Of a stretch of 64,000 nt of DNA, positions 15,735 through 23,202 are shown piece by piece. Source of the stretch: Aeromonas diversa CDC 2478-85 (GTDB lineage Bacteria; Pseudomonadota; Gammaproteobacteria; Enterobacterales; Aeromonadaceae); contig NZ_CDCE01000029.1 of assembly GCF_000819805.1 (NCBI RefSeq), forward strand, positions 2,833 through 66,832. The letters run 5' to 3'. Each line of letters opens with the position of its first letter. Within the stretch, counting starts at the first letter, position 1. Below the pieces are notes generated by a model, which saw nothing but the letters and a program-made list of their open reading frames with translations, was not told the origin of the DNA and ran no database searches. The translations under genes and the position numbers were made by a program.

Positions 15735-17123
15735 TCAGGTGGTTTTCAAAATCCAGTTGAGCTCGAGTTCGGTGACGTGGCGCTCGAACTGGAGCAGCTC
15801 GTCATTCTTGCAGACGTAATAGATGTGGCAGAACTCCTCCCCCAGATAGCGCTTGAGCACGTCGCACTCCGCGAAGGCGGTCAGGGCATCGCTCATGCGA
15901 AAGGGGAAGCTGTCGCCCTCGACGATGAGGCCGTTGCCCACCACGGGGGGCGGCGGCTGCAGCCGGTTATCGAGGCCGTGTTGCAGGGCAGCCAGCACTG
16001 TGGCCACCACCAGATAGGGGTTGGCATCGGCGCCGGCCACCCTGTGCTCGATGCGCCTGTCCTGACGATCGCCGCACGGGATGCGCAGGGCCACGGTGCG
16101 GTTGTTGTGGCCCCAGGAGGCGTGTAGGGGCACATACATGCCAGGCTGGAAGCGTCGATAGGAGTTGACGTTGGGGGCGAGCAGGGCGATGGAGGAGGGG
16201 AGCAGGTCTATCATGCCCGCCACCGCATGGAGCAGCAGGGGCGAGTCGTCCCCCTCGGCGTCGGAGAAGAGGTTGTTGCCCTGCTCGTCGACGATGCTGA
16301 TGTGGATGTGCATGCCGCTGCCCGCCTGATCCGGGTAGGGCTTGGCCATGAAGGTGGCTTCCATCTCGTGGCGCTCGGCCACCCCGTGGATGAGACGCTT
16401 GAGGGCCAGCGCCTGATCGCAGGCGGCCAGCACGTCGTCGGTGTGGCGCAGGTTAATCTCGAACTGGCCCGGGGCCGCCTCGGCCACGGCGCCGTCGAGG
16501 GGCAGCCCCTGCTGCTCGGCCACCGAGTTGACCTCCTGCAGGAAGTCGTCGAAGTCGTTTAAGTTGTCTACCGAGTAGACCTGGGCGCCAATGTCCCGGC
16601 GCTGGGTCACCGGTGAGCAGGGGGGCTGGATGCGGCCATCCTCGTCCCGCTCGCGATCGATGAGGTAAAACTCCAGCTCCACCGCTACCACGGGATAGAT
16701 ACCGTGGGCCTTGAGGGCCTCCCACTGGCGCTTAAGGATGTTACGTGGCTCGATGGCCAAGGGGGTTTCGTCGTCATCGAGCATGGTCAGCAGCATCTGG
16801 CCGACCCGCTCCGGGTCGCTCGCCGCCGGCATCAGGGTGCCGGAAATGGGCACGCAGCGGTGGTCGGGCTCGCCCAGGTCCTGGCCAAGCCCCGCCTCTT
16901 CAACCGTATTGCCGTTGATATCCAGGGCAAACACCGAGACGGGGAAGTAGCAACCCTTCTCGAGTTTTTCCAGGGAACCAATGGGAATGCGCTTGCCGCG
17001 GAGTATGCCGTTCATATCGGGGAGCAGCATATCCATATATTGCAGATCCGGGTTGTGCTGGAAGAAGGCGATCGCCTCTTCCATGAACGGACTTCGCACG
17101 CCGTCCCTGGTCGTGTCTGTCAT
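15735..17123 (-). CDS. puuA: Gamma-glutamylputrescine synthetase
   Basis: A 462-residue glutamine-synthetase-fold ligase that joins glutamate to putrescine with ATP. Seen: N-terminal beta-grasp region with DMNGILRGKRIP, the metal site VAVELEFYL, GQFEINL, the GSGMHIHIS motif (His and Gly near the ammonium/amine site), and the C-terminal RIEHRVAGADANPYL, where PuuA-type enzymes replace the GlnA adenylylation loop. It is first in the operon puuA-gabD-gabT. The gap to the divergent puuB contains a TTGACC/GGTCAA dyad near the start. Confidence 0.93.
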   Translation of the reverse strand: MTDTTRDGVRSPFMEEAIAFFQHNPDLQYMDMLLPDMNGILRGKRIPIGSLEKLEKGCYFPVSVFALDINGNTVEEAGLGQDLGEPDHRCVPISGTLMPAASDPERVGQMLLTMLDDDETPLAIEPRNILKRQWEALKAHGIYPVVAVELEFYLIDRERDEDGRIQPPCSPVTQRRDIGAQVYSVDNLNDFDDFLQEVNSVAEQQGLPLDGAVAEAAPGQFEINLRHTDDVLAACDQALALKRLIHGVAERHEMEATFMAKPYPDQAGSGMHIHISIVDEQGNNLFSDAEGDDSPLLLHAVAGMIDLLPSSIALLAPNVNSYRRFQPGMYVPLHASWGHNNRTVALRIPCGDRQDRRIEHRVAGADANPYLVVATVLAALQHGLDNRLQPPPPVVGNGLIVEGDSFPFRMSDALTAFAECDVLKRYLGEEFCHIYYVCKNDELLQFERHVTELELNWILKTT

Positions 17124-17162
17124 AGGTCACCTTCGTCGACTGTCAAAAATAATGAGCACGAC

Positions 17163-17183
17163 TTGACCTTAAGATGGGGTCAA
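17163..17183. promoter_or_regulatory. Dyad between puuA and puuB, candidate operator
   Basis: TTGACC - 9 bp - GGTCAA, 40 nt upstream of the puuA start in the divergent puuA/puuB gap. In E. coli the PuuR repressor binds sites containing GGACAATATATTGACC-like halves, so a PuuR-type regulator is a reasonable guess. No regulator gene is adjacent. Confidence 0.4.
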
Positions 17184-17358
17184 ATGTTTTGCAAGTGTTA
17201 AATATATTTGAAATGCTGGGAGGCTGCATGCTAGAAATGGGCCTATTCGGGGGCCCTGAGTGGGTAGTACTCTGCCGAGGGTGTGCAGAATACTGAACAT
17301 TCGGCTCGTTGGATATAGCGAACAAGGGCCGCAGGCTCGGCCCGCAAGGACAAGGGAT

Positions 17359-18636
17359 ATGACCGAACATGTGAAGAGCTTCTATGCGGCCAGCGCCAAT
17401 CCCCATGCGCCCTGGCCCACCCTGAGCGGCGATCAGGAGTGCGATGTCTGTGTGGTAGGGGGGGGCTACACCGGTCTCTCCAGCGCCCTGCACCTGGCCG
17501 AGCGGGGTTATCAGGTGGTGCTGCTGGAGGCGGCCCGCATCGGCTTTGGTGCCAGCGGGCGCAACGGGGGCCAGATAGTCAACTCCTACAGTCGCGACAT
17601 CGACACCATCGAGCGTAACTGCCCGCCGGATCAGGCCCGTCTGCTCGGTAACATGCTGTTCGAGGGGGGGGATATCATCCGCGAGCGGATCGAGCGCTAT
17701 CAGATCCAGTGCGACTTTCGTCAGGGTGGGGTGTTTGCCGCCGACACCGAGAAGCAGCTGCACGAGCTCAAGGCGCAGAAGGCGCGCTGGGAGCGTTGGG
17801 GCAACGATCAGATGGAGCTCCTGGATAAGGAGAGCCTGCGCCGGGTGGTGCAGAGCGATCGCTATGTGGGGGGGGTGCTCGACAAACGAGGTGGTCACAT
17901 CCACCCCCTCAACCTGGCCCTCGGCGAAGCCGAGGCGATCCGAGGTCTGGGAGGACGCATCTTCGAGCAATCCCCGGTGACCGACATAGTGCCGGGGGAG
18001 CGAGTGCAGGTGAAGACGGCCAAGGGGACGGTCAAGGCCCGTTTCGTGGTCGTGGCCGGCAACGCCTACCTGGGGAACCTGGTGCCCGAGCTTGCCGCCA
18101 AGTCGATGCCCTGCGGCACCCAGGTGGTGGCGACCGAGGTGCTGGGTGAGCAAAAGGCACGGGAGCTGTTGCCCCAGAACTATTGCGTCGAGGATTGTAA
18201 CTATCTGCTCGACTACTATCGCACCACAGGGGATCACCGCCTGCTCTACGGCGGTGGTGTTGTCTATGGGGCGCGCGATCCGGCGGATATCGAGCGCCTC
18301 ATCATGCCCAAGCTGCTCAAGACCTTCCCCCAGCTGGCCGGGGTCAAGGTGGAGTACACCTGGACCGGTAACTTCCTGCTGACCCTGTCGCGCCTGCCCC
18401 AGTTTGGCCGCATCGGCAGCAACATCTATTACATGCAGGGTTACAGCGGCCACGGGGTTACCTGTACCCATCTGGCCGGCAAGCTGCTGGCCGAGGCCCT
18501 GGCCGGTCAGGCCGAGCGCTTCGACGCCTTCGCCCGCCTGCCCCACTACCCTTTCCCGGGCGGGCGGCTGCTGCGAGTCCCCCTCACCGCCATGGGGGCC
18601 GTCTGGTACAGTCTGCGCGATAGCCTGGGGGTCTAG
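17359..18636 (+). CDS. puuB: Gamma-glutamylputrescine oxidase
   Basis: A 425-residue DAO-family flavoprotein that oxidises gamma-glutamylputrescine to the aldehyde, releasing ammonia and hydrogen peroxide. The FAD-binding CVVGGGYTGLSSALHLAERGYQVVLLEA is at about residues 31-58, followed by the SGRNGGQIV motif typical of PuuB/DadA-like enzymes, and a C-terminal YMQGYSGHGVTCTHLAGKLLAEAL. I chose ATG 17359, which follows AAGGACAAGGG. It is divergent from puuA and followed by a strong hairpin. The next enzymes expected in the pathway, PuuC and PuuD, are missing locally. Confidence 0.92.
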   Translation: MTEHVKSFYAASANPHAPWPTLSGDQECDVCVVGGGYTGLSSALHLAERGYQVVLLEAARIGFGASGRNGGQIVNSYSRDIDTIERNCPPDQARLLGNMLFEGGDIIRERIERYQIQCDFRQGGVFAADTEKQLHELKAQKARWERWGNDQMELLDKESLRRVVQSDRYVGGVLDKRGGHIHPLNLALGEAEAIRGLGGRIFEQSPVTDIVPGERVQVKTAKGTVKARFVVVAGNAYLGNLVPELAAKSMPCGTQVVATEVLGEQKARELLPQNYCVEDCNYLLDYYRTTGDHRLLYGGGVVYGARDPADIERLIMPKLLKTFPQLAGVKVEYTWTGNFLLTLSRLPQFGRIGSNIYYMQGYSGHGVTCTHLAGKLLAEALAGQAERFDAFARLPHYPFPGGRLLRVPLTAMGAVWYSLRDSLGV

Positions 18637-18653
18637 TTCAGGCTGGCGTTAAA

Positions 18654-18675
18654 GGGGCCACCGGAAGGTGGCCCC
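18654..18675 (+). terminator. Terminator after puuB
   Basis: A 9-bp stem GGGGCCACC/GGTGGCCCC with a GGAA tetraloop followed by TCTCGTTGT, 18 nt past the puuB stop. Confidence 0.65.
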
Positions 18676-18768
18676 TCTCGTTGTGGTGAGCTCGCCCTGA
18701 CCCAAGAGCATGGGCTGGCGCCGAGGTGGCCGTGTTATGCTGCCCGTTCCCCCCCAGACGGAGTGCTT

Positions 18769-19692
18769 ATGCGTATCGCCTTGATTGGCCTCGGCGACAT
18801 TGCCCAGAAGGCCTACCTGCCCCTGCTCGCCGCCGACGCTCGGGTTACCCCGCTGCTGTGCACCCGTCATCCCGAGACACTGGCACACCTCGGCCGGCAG
18901 TACCGTATCCCCGAGCTGTTTACCGACCTGGACGCCTTGCTGGCCGCCCGTCCCGATGCTGTGATGATCCACGCCGCCACCCGGGCCCACGGCGAGCTAG
19001 CGAGGGCCGCTCTGGGGGCTGGGATCCCCACCTTCGTGGACAAGCCCCTGTGCGACAGCGCCGACCAGGCCGAGCGTCTGTGCGAACTGGCCCTGGCCCG
19101 CAACTGCCCCCTCTTCGTCGGCTTTAACCGCCGCTACCTGCCGGCCATGGAGGCGGCGCGCCGTCAGCCGCTGACCGAGCTGCACTGGCATAAGCATCGC
19201 CACGCCTTGCCGGGGCTGGCGCGAGAATTTATTTTTGACGACTTCATCCATGTGCTCGATGCCCTCTGTCACTTCGGTGGCGTGCCACAAGGAGAGGTTC
19301 ATACGGTGCTGCGAGCCTCATCCCGGGACCCACACCTGCTGGCCGCGGTGAGCGTCGGTTGGGAGAGCGACGGGCGCGCCATCGGCGGCAGCATGAACCG
19401 CAGCGCCGGGGTCACCGAGGAGCGCATCAGCGCCTATGGAGAGGATCTCTCGCTGCATCTTGAGAGCTGTACCCGCGGCACCCTGGCCCGTGACGGGGTG
19501 GTGCAGCGGCTTGAGCCGGGCGACTGGCAGCCGGTGCTGGCCCAGCGCGGCTTCGCCCCCATGCTCGAGCACTGGTATCACCAGATAGGGGCCGGGGTCG
19601 CCGACTCCGGGCTTATCGACTCCTACCTGCATAGCCATCGGTTGGCCGAGCGGCTGGTGGTCAGGGCAGAGCACCTCCACACCCCCTGCTAG
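18769..19692 (+). CDS. MocA/Gfo-Idh family oxidoreductase (YceM/MviM-like)
   Basis: A 307-residue NAD(P)-dependent oxidoreductase. The N-terminal Rossmann fold reads IALIGLGDIAQKAYLPLL; the substrate half begins with the conserved VDKPLCDSADQAERL (EKP-type catalytic Lys) and continues FVGFNRRYLPA. It resembles E. coli YceM/MviM (VDKPL..., GFNRRF...). I chose ATG 18769 because GGAG lies 5 nt upstream; a GTG 6 nt earlier is less likely. It is a single gene after the puuB terminator. The substrate is unknown. Confidence 0.85.
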   Translation: MRIALIGLGDIAQKAYLPLLAADARVTPLLCTRHPETLAHLGRQYRIPELFTDLDALLAARPDAVMIHAATRAHGELARAALGAGIPTFVDKPLCDSADQAERLCELALARNCPLFVGFNRRYLPAMEAARRQPLTELHWHKHRHALPGLAREFIFDDFIHVLDALCHFGGVPQGEVHTVLRASSRDPHLLAAVSVGWESDGRAIGGSMNRSAGVTEERISAYGEDLSLHLESCTRGTLARDGVVQRLEPGDWQPVLAQRGFAPMLEHWYHQIGAGVADSGLIDSYLHSHRLAERLVVRAEHLHTPC

Positions 19693-19865
19693 AGAGGGCG
19701 CTGCCGGCAGCAGGCGGGCACTGCGGGTCTGGCGCGCCTGAGGAAGAGAGCACGGAGCCTTGCCAGCACCCTGCGTGTCAGGGGAGGCCTGCCGGTGTCT
19801 ACCACTGTGCAGGGGTGATGACGGGGTCTTAGCCAGTGGCGGTGGGGGTAGATATGATCGTTCAT
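19689..19865 (-). CDS. Possible small Arg-rich protein divergent from the SgrR-like gene
   Basis: A 58-residue ORF starting at ATG 19865 with AGGAG 7 nt upstream. It is strongly basic: the C-terminal half has TRRVLARLRALFLRRAR, which could form an amphipathic helix. I know no family. It is divergent from the SgrR-like gene and shares with it the dyad at 19907-19952. In E. coli the gene divergent from sgrR is the sRNA SgrS, which encodes the 43-residue SgrT, but I see no sequence likeness. It could be a chance frame in G+C-rich DNA. Confidence 0.35.
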   Translation of the reverse strand: MNDHIYPHRHWLRPRHHPCTVVDTGRPPLTRRVLARLRALFLRRARPAVPACCRQRPL

Positions 19866-19906
19866 GATGGCGCTCCTGGATGGGATGCCTGCATCTTGGT
19901 CGGAAA

Positions 19907-19952
19907 AAAGGTGTAGTAAAATTGAAGAGGTGGTAAAAGAAACTACACCTTT
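19907..19952. promoter_or_regulatory. Dyad operator upstream of the SgrR-like gene
   Basis: The 11-bp perfect inverted repeat AAAGGTGTAGT / ACTACACCTTT with a 24-bp spacer, 18 nt before the regulator's ATG. The spacer holds a related direct repeat, AGGTGGTAAAA versus AGGTGTAGTAAAA. It is a likely autoregulatory site. Confidence 0.6.
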
Positions 19953-19969
19953 AATCCGGAGAGGCGACG

Positions 19970-21706
19970 ATGAGTCAGAGGCGGCGTTTGTTGCAGCTGG
20001 AGCGCAAGTTGGGTCCACAAGGAGAGGGGGAGATTACCCTCGATGAGTTGGCGCAGGTCTTTAGCTGTTCCCGCCGCAACATCCAGTTGGTACTGGCTTC
20101 TCTGATCGACGCAGGGTGGATCCGTTGGTCGCCGGGGCGGGGGAGGGGAAACAGGTCACGAGTCGCGTTACTACGTAGTCACCATCAGCTCACGATGCAG
20201 GAGGCCGAAGAGGCGTGTCAGAGGGGACAGCTCGATCTGGCCATGGCCCTGCTCGAGGAGATCGGTGCGCGGGCGGAGTTTGGCAGCCTGCTGAGCCAGA
20301 TGGTGCAACAGCGCCGCTGTGTGGACGGGATCATCATCCCCATGGCTTGTCCCATCATAGAGTTGGATACGGCCCGAACCAGTAGCAGCAGTGCGCTGCA
20401 TATCATCGAGCATCTTTACGATGGCTTGCTTGAAGTCTCCCCCTTCGACGGTACTCTGCAACCGGCGTTGGCACACCACTGGGAAGAGCGGGAAGAGGGG
20501 CTCTGCTGGCACTTTTGGTTGCGCAGTGGGGTTCGCTTTCACCATGGCCCCCTGCTGGATGCCGATGATGTGGTGCGCACGCTCGAGCGGCTGAGGGATC
20601 CTGCGAGTCTCTTTTATCCCCTTTATATGCATATCGTTGAGGTGCGGGCCCTCTCGCCGTTAAAAGTGGAAGTGCGTCTGGCCCACCCCGATCCCTTTTT
20701 ATTACCACTGCTGGCCAATCCCCATAGCCGGATCATCGCCAGCGAGGGTAGCCACGATGGAGTGGGGCGTTTCACCCCCTTCGGCACGGGCCCTTTCAAG
20801 TTGCAGCAACGCAGCGAGCACCACCTTATCTTGCAGCGTCACGAACACTATTGGGGACTCTTGCCACAGCTGGAGCAGATAGAGATCTGGCACCTGCTTC
20901 CCTCGCACAGGCAGCCCAGCCTATGGCTGCACACGAACCCCAGTCAGCATCCGCAAGGGGATGCGGTCAACCAGATCCACGAGACGGCAGGCTGTTTCTA
21001 TCTCATCTTTCATCACCTGAGCCCCCTCTGGCAGACGGAGGCTCGACGTCAGACCCTTTGGCACTATCTGGAGCAGGCGCGCCACACTACCCACGACATG
21101 GTGCCGGCCAACTCCATTTTTCCAAGTGGCTATATGCTTCCCCCTCTCAGTCCTGAACTCCTGCCGTGGACGCCCCTGGACCGACCGCTTCGTATCGCCT
21201 CTGCCGATAATGAGCGCTGCCAGCGGCAGCGCCACTGGCTAGAGCAGAGTCTCGCGCGGTTGGGGATCGCCTGCGAATGGTTGGCCTTGCCAGAATCGGG
21301 CTGTGATATGGGATCACTGGAAGAGGCCGATCTGCTGCTACTGGCCGAGGTACTCGACAGCCAGGAGGAGTGGGGGCTTTTTGAGGTACTCATCGCCAGT
21401 ACGGGGATCACCATGGGGCTGGGGCAAATGGCGCACAGGCAGATGGCCGAGATGCTGCGCTCGCACCTCGCCCATTGCCGAGCGCAAGAGCGGCTTGCTC
21501 TCTTCTTGCAGCAGGAGGCTCAGCTCTGTAGCCAATATCGCTACCTCCCCCTCTTTCGCCTGCAGGAACATGTCATCTTCGATCCGCGTTTGCGGGGCGT
21601 CGTGGTCAACCATCAGGGATATTGTTCATTCAAACATCTCTGGCTCGACGAGCCCGAGTTGGGGGTCAATATCTGCGCCCATGAAGAGGCCAGTGGAGCC
21701 GGGTGA
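19970..21706 (+). CDS. SgrR-family transcriptional regulator
   Basis: A 578-residue regulator with the two-part layout of SgrR. The N-terminal winged-helix DNA-binding domain (about 1-115; EITLDELAQVFSCSRRNIQLVLASLIDAGWIRWSPGRGRG is the recognition region) is followed by a domain like periplasmic solute-binding proteins of family 5 (about 160-560; HIIEHLYDGLLEVSPFDGTLQPALAHHWE...FGTGPFKL). In E. coli, SgrR senses sugar-phosphate stress. The ligand here is unknown and no SgrS homologue is evident. The SD GGAGAGG precedes the ATG. Followed on the same strand by a methyltransferase gene with its own promoter. Confidence 0.88.
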   Translation: MSQRRRLLQLERKLGPQGEGEITLDELAQVFSCSRRNIQLVLASLIDAGWIRWSPGRGRGNRSRVALLRSHHQLTMQEAEEACQRGQLDLAMALLEEIGARAEFGSLLSQMVQQRRCVDGIIIPMACPIIELDTARTSSSSALHIIEHLYDGLLEVSPFDGTLQPALAHHWEEREEGLCWHFWLRSGVRFHHGPLLDADDVVRTLERLRDPASLFYPLYMHIVEVRALSPLKVEVRLAHPDPFLLPLLANPHSRIIASEGSHDGVGRFTPFGTGPFKLQQRSEHHLILQRHEHYWGLLPQLEQIEIWHLLPSHRQPSLWLHTNPSQHPQGDAVNQIHETAGCFYLIFHHLSPLWQTEARRQTLWHYLEQARHTTHDMVPANSIFPSGYMLPPLSPELLPWTPLDRPLRIASADNERCQRQRHWLEQSLARLGIACEWLALPESGCDMGSLEEADLLLLAEVLDSQEEWGLFEVLIASTGITMGLGQMAHRQMAEMLRSHLAHCRAQERLALFLQQEAQLCSQYRYLPLFRLQEHVIFDPRLRGVVVNHQGYCSFKHLWLDEPELGVNICAHEEASGAG

Positions 21707-21711
21707 GCGCC

Positions 21712-21740
21712 TTTAGTTCACCTGGGCTTTGTTCTATAAT
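21712..21740 (+). promoter_or_regulatory. Promoter of the SpoU-type methyltransferase gene
   Basis: A perfect TATAAT at 21735-21740 with a weak -35 TTTAGT 17 bp upstream, placing transcription start shortly before ATG 21768. Confidence 0.55.
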
Positions 21741-21767
21741 CGGCGCGCTTTTATCCGGGACGACACC

Positions 21768-22502
21768 ATGATTTCGAAGAACCAACTCAAATTGCTGCGC
21801 GCGTTAGGGCAGAAGAAACAGCGCAAGGCGCTCGGCCTCTTTCTGGTTCAGGGTGAGAAGAACGTTCTGGAGCTGGCCAACAGCGACCTGGTGGTCAAAC
21901 AGATCTTCGCCACCCCCGAGTTTCTCGCCCAGCATGGTGAGGCCTTGCGCCGCTACGAGTGCATCGACGCCGACCTTGAGGATCTCACCAAGGCCAGCAC
22001 CCTGGTCAGCAACAATGCGGCGATCGCCGTAGTGGCCATTCCCGAGGTGGCGGTGCCCAAGGCCCGGGGGCTGATGATTGCCCTCGACGGGGTCTCCGAT
22101 CCTGGCAATCTCGGCACCATCATTCGCCTGGCCGACTGGTATGGCATCCAGCATATCGTCGCCAGCCAGGACAGCGCCGATCCCTACAACCCCAAGACCA
22201 TCAGCGCCACCATGGGCAGCTTTGGCCGGGTGCAGGTGAGCCAGGTCGACTTGCCCGACTATCTGGCTAAGGCGGGTCTGCCCGTCTATGGCGCCTTCCT
22301 GGAAGGGGAGAGCATCCATCGCACCGCCTTCCAGGCCGAAGGGATCCTGCTGATGGGGAGTGAATCCCACGGCATTCGCGAGCAGGCCGCCCGCTGTGTG
22401 ACCGACAAGATCACCATTCCCGCCTTTGGCGGCGCCGAGTCGCTCAACGTCGCCATGGCAACCGGCATCATCCTCGATAACATGCGCCGCCAGCATGGCT
22501 GA
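21768..22502 (+). CDS. SpoU/TrmH-family RNA 2'-O-methyltransferase
   Basis: A 244-residue SPOUT methyltransferase using S-adenosylmethionine. The N-terminal substrate-binding domain (RKALGLFLVQGEKNVLEL) is followed by the knotted catalytic domain with its three motifs: ALDGVSDPGNLGTIIRLADW (motif 1), ILLMGSESHGI (motif 2) and IPAFGGAESLNVAMATGIIL (motif 3). The likely target is 23S rRNA or tRNA ribose, but the exact nucleotide cannot be told. I chose ATG 21768, not an earlier in-frame codon, because the TATAAT box would otherwise lie within the gene. Confidence 0.9.
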   Translation: MISKNQLKLLRALGQKKQRKALGLFLVQGEKNVLELANSDLVVKQIFATPEFLAQHGEALRRYECIDADLEDLTKASTLVSNNAAIAVVAIPEVAVPKARGLMIALDGVSDPGNLGTIIRLADWYGIQHIVASQDSADPYNPKTISATMGSFGRVQVSQVDLPDYLAKAGLPVYGAFLEGESIHRTAFQAEGILLMGSESHGIREQAARCVTDKITIPAFGGAESLNVAMATGIILDNMRRQHG

Positions 22503-22518
22503 CGAGTGCCTCAGGGAT

Positions 22519-22553
22519 AAAAAAAGCGTCGGTTCTGCCGACGCTTTTTTTTT
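22519..22553. terminator. Bidirectional terminator
   Basis: GCGTCGG/CCGACGC stem with a 5-nt loop, flanked by A7 on one side and T9 on the other. It serves both the methyltransferase gene and the convergent fdxA. Confidence 0.9.
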
Positions 22554-22568
22554 GTGAGCTCGCAGCGC

Positions 22569-22892
22569 TTACTGCTTGAGCATGCCGATCTTGCCCGGCA
22601 CCCCGTCCCAGCGCTCGGCCTCGTCCATCGCCGGCTTGACCTCGGTCAGGTTGGGCCACAGCTCCGAGAGCTCGGCGTTGAGTTCGATAAAGAGGCGATC
22701 GTCGCCCACCAGCTCGTCTTCCTGGAAGATGGCCTGGGCCGTGCATTCCGGCACACACAGACCGCAGTCGATGCACTCGACCGGGTTGATCACCATGAAG
22801 TTCGGTCCCTCATGGAATGCATCGGCCGGGCAGACCGCCACACAGTCGGTGTATTTACACTGGATACAGTTCTCGGTGACGACAAACGCCAT
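22569..22892 (-). CDS. fdxA: Seven-iron ferredoxin FdxA
   Basis: A 107-residue electron carrier with the two cysteine clusters of FdxA-type 7Fe ferredoxins: [14 protein letters not shown] near the N-terminus and [11 protein letters not shown] about 30 residues later. They ligate one [3Fe-4S] and one [4Fe-4S] centre. The acidic C-terminal extension of about 45 residues is typical of the family. I chose ATG 22892 so that the protein begins with MAFVVTENC. The redox partner is unknown; the flavoprotein divergently encoded at 23203 is only a neighbour. Confidence 0.92.
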   Translation of the reverse strand: MAFVVTENCIQCKYTDCVAVCPADAFHEGPNFMVINPVECIDCGLCVPECTAQAIFQEDELVGDDRLFIELNAELSELWPNLTEVKPAMDEAERWDGVPGKIGMLKQ

Positions 22893-23108
22893 GACTCTTC
22901 GCTCTATTCTGGTTAGCCGCAGCGCACACGCGAAGTACACGCAAAAATGGAGAACGGGGATGATACTGAGCGGCCGCTAAAATTCAACCAAAGCCTTGGC
23001 AAGTGTAGCCTCCGGGAGCCGGTTTCCGGTCGCGGGTGTGCAGACAGGCCAGGGATTGGCCCCCTGCCGGCGGGCGTGTCTGCCTCGAGCCCTTATCGAC
23101 AAGCGAGT

Positions 23109-23137
23109 ATGACAGGAGGGGGGAATTTTCGTAAAAT
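23109..23137 (+). promoter_or_regulatory. Promoter of the COG2509-type flavoprotein gene
   Basis: ATGACA - 17 bp - TAAAAT (positions 23109-23114 and 23132-23137) in the 310-bp divergent gap between fdxA and the flavoprotein gene. I see nothing else certain in this gap. Confidence 0.5.
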
Positions 23138-23202
23138 GCGCGCCATTGTGAGCCGCCACCCCGGTGGTGAGGCTAAGACACCCATTATCCACGAGACATC
23201 CC

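Noticed and set aside
19693..19969. SgrS small RNA upstream of the SgrR-like gene
   Set aside because: I could not find the ptsG-pairing segment, an SgrS-type terminator or an SgrT-like frame.
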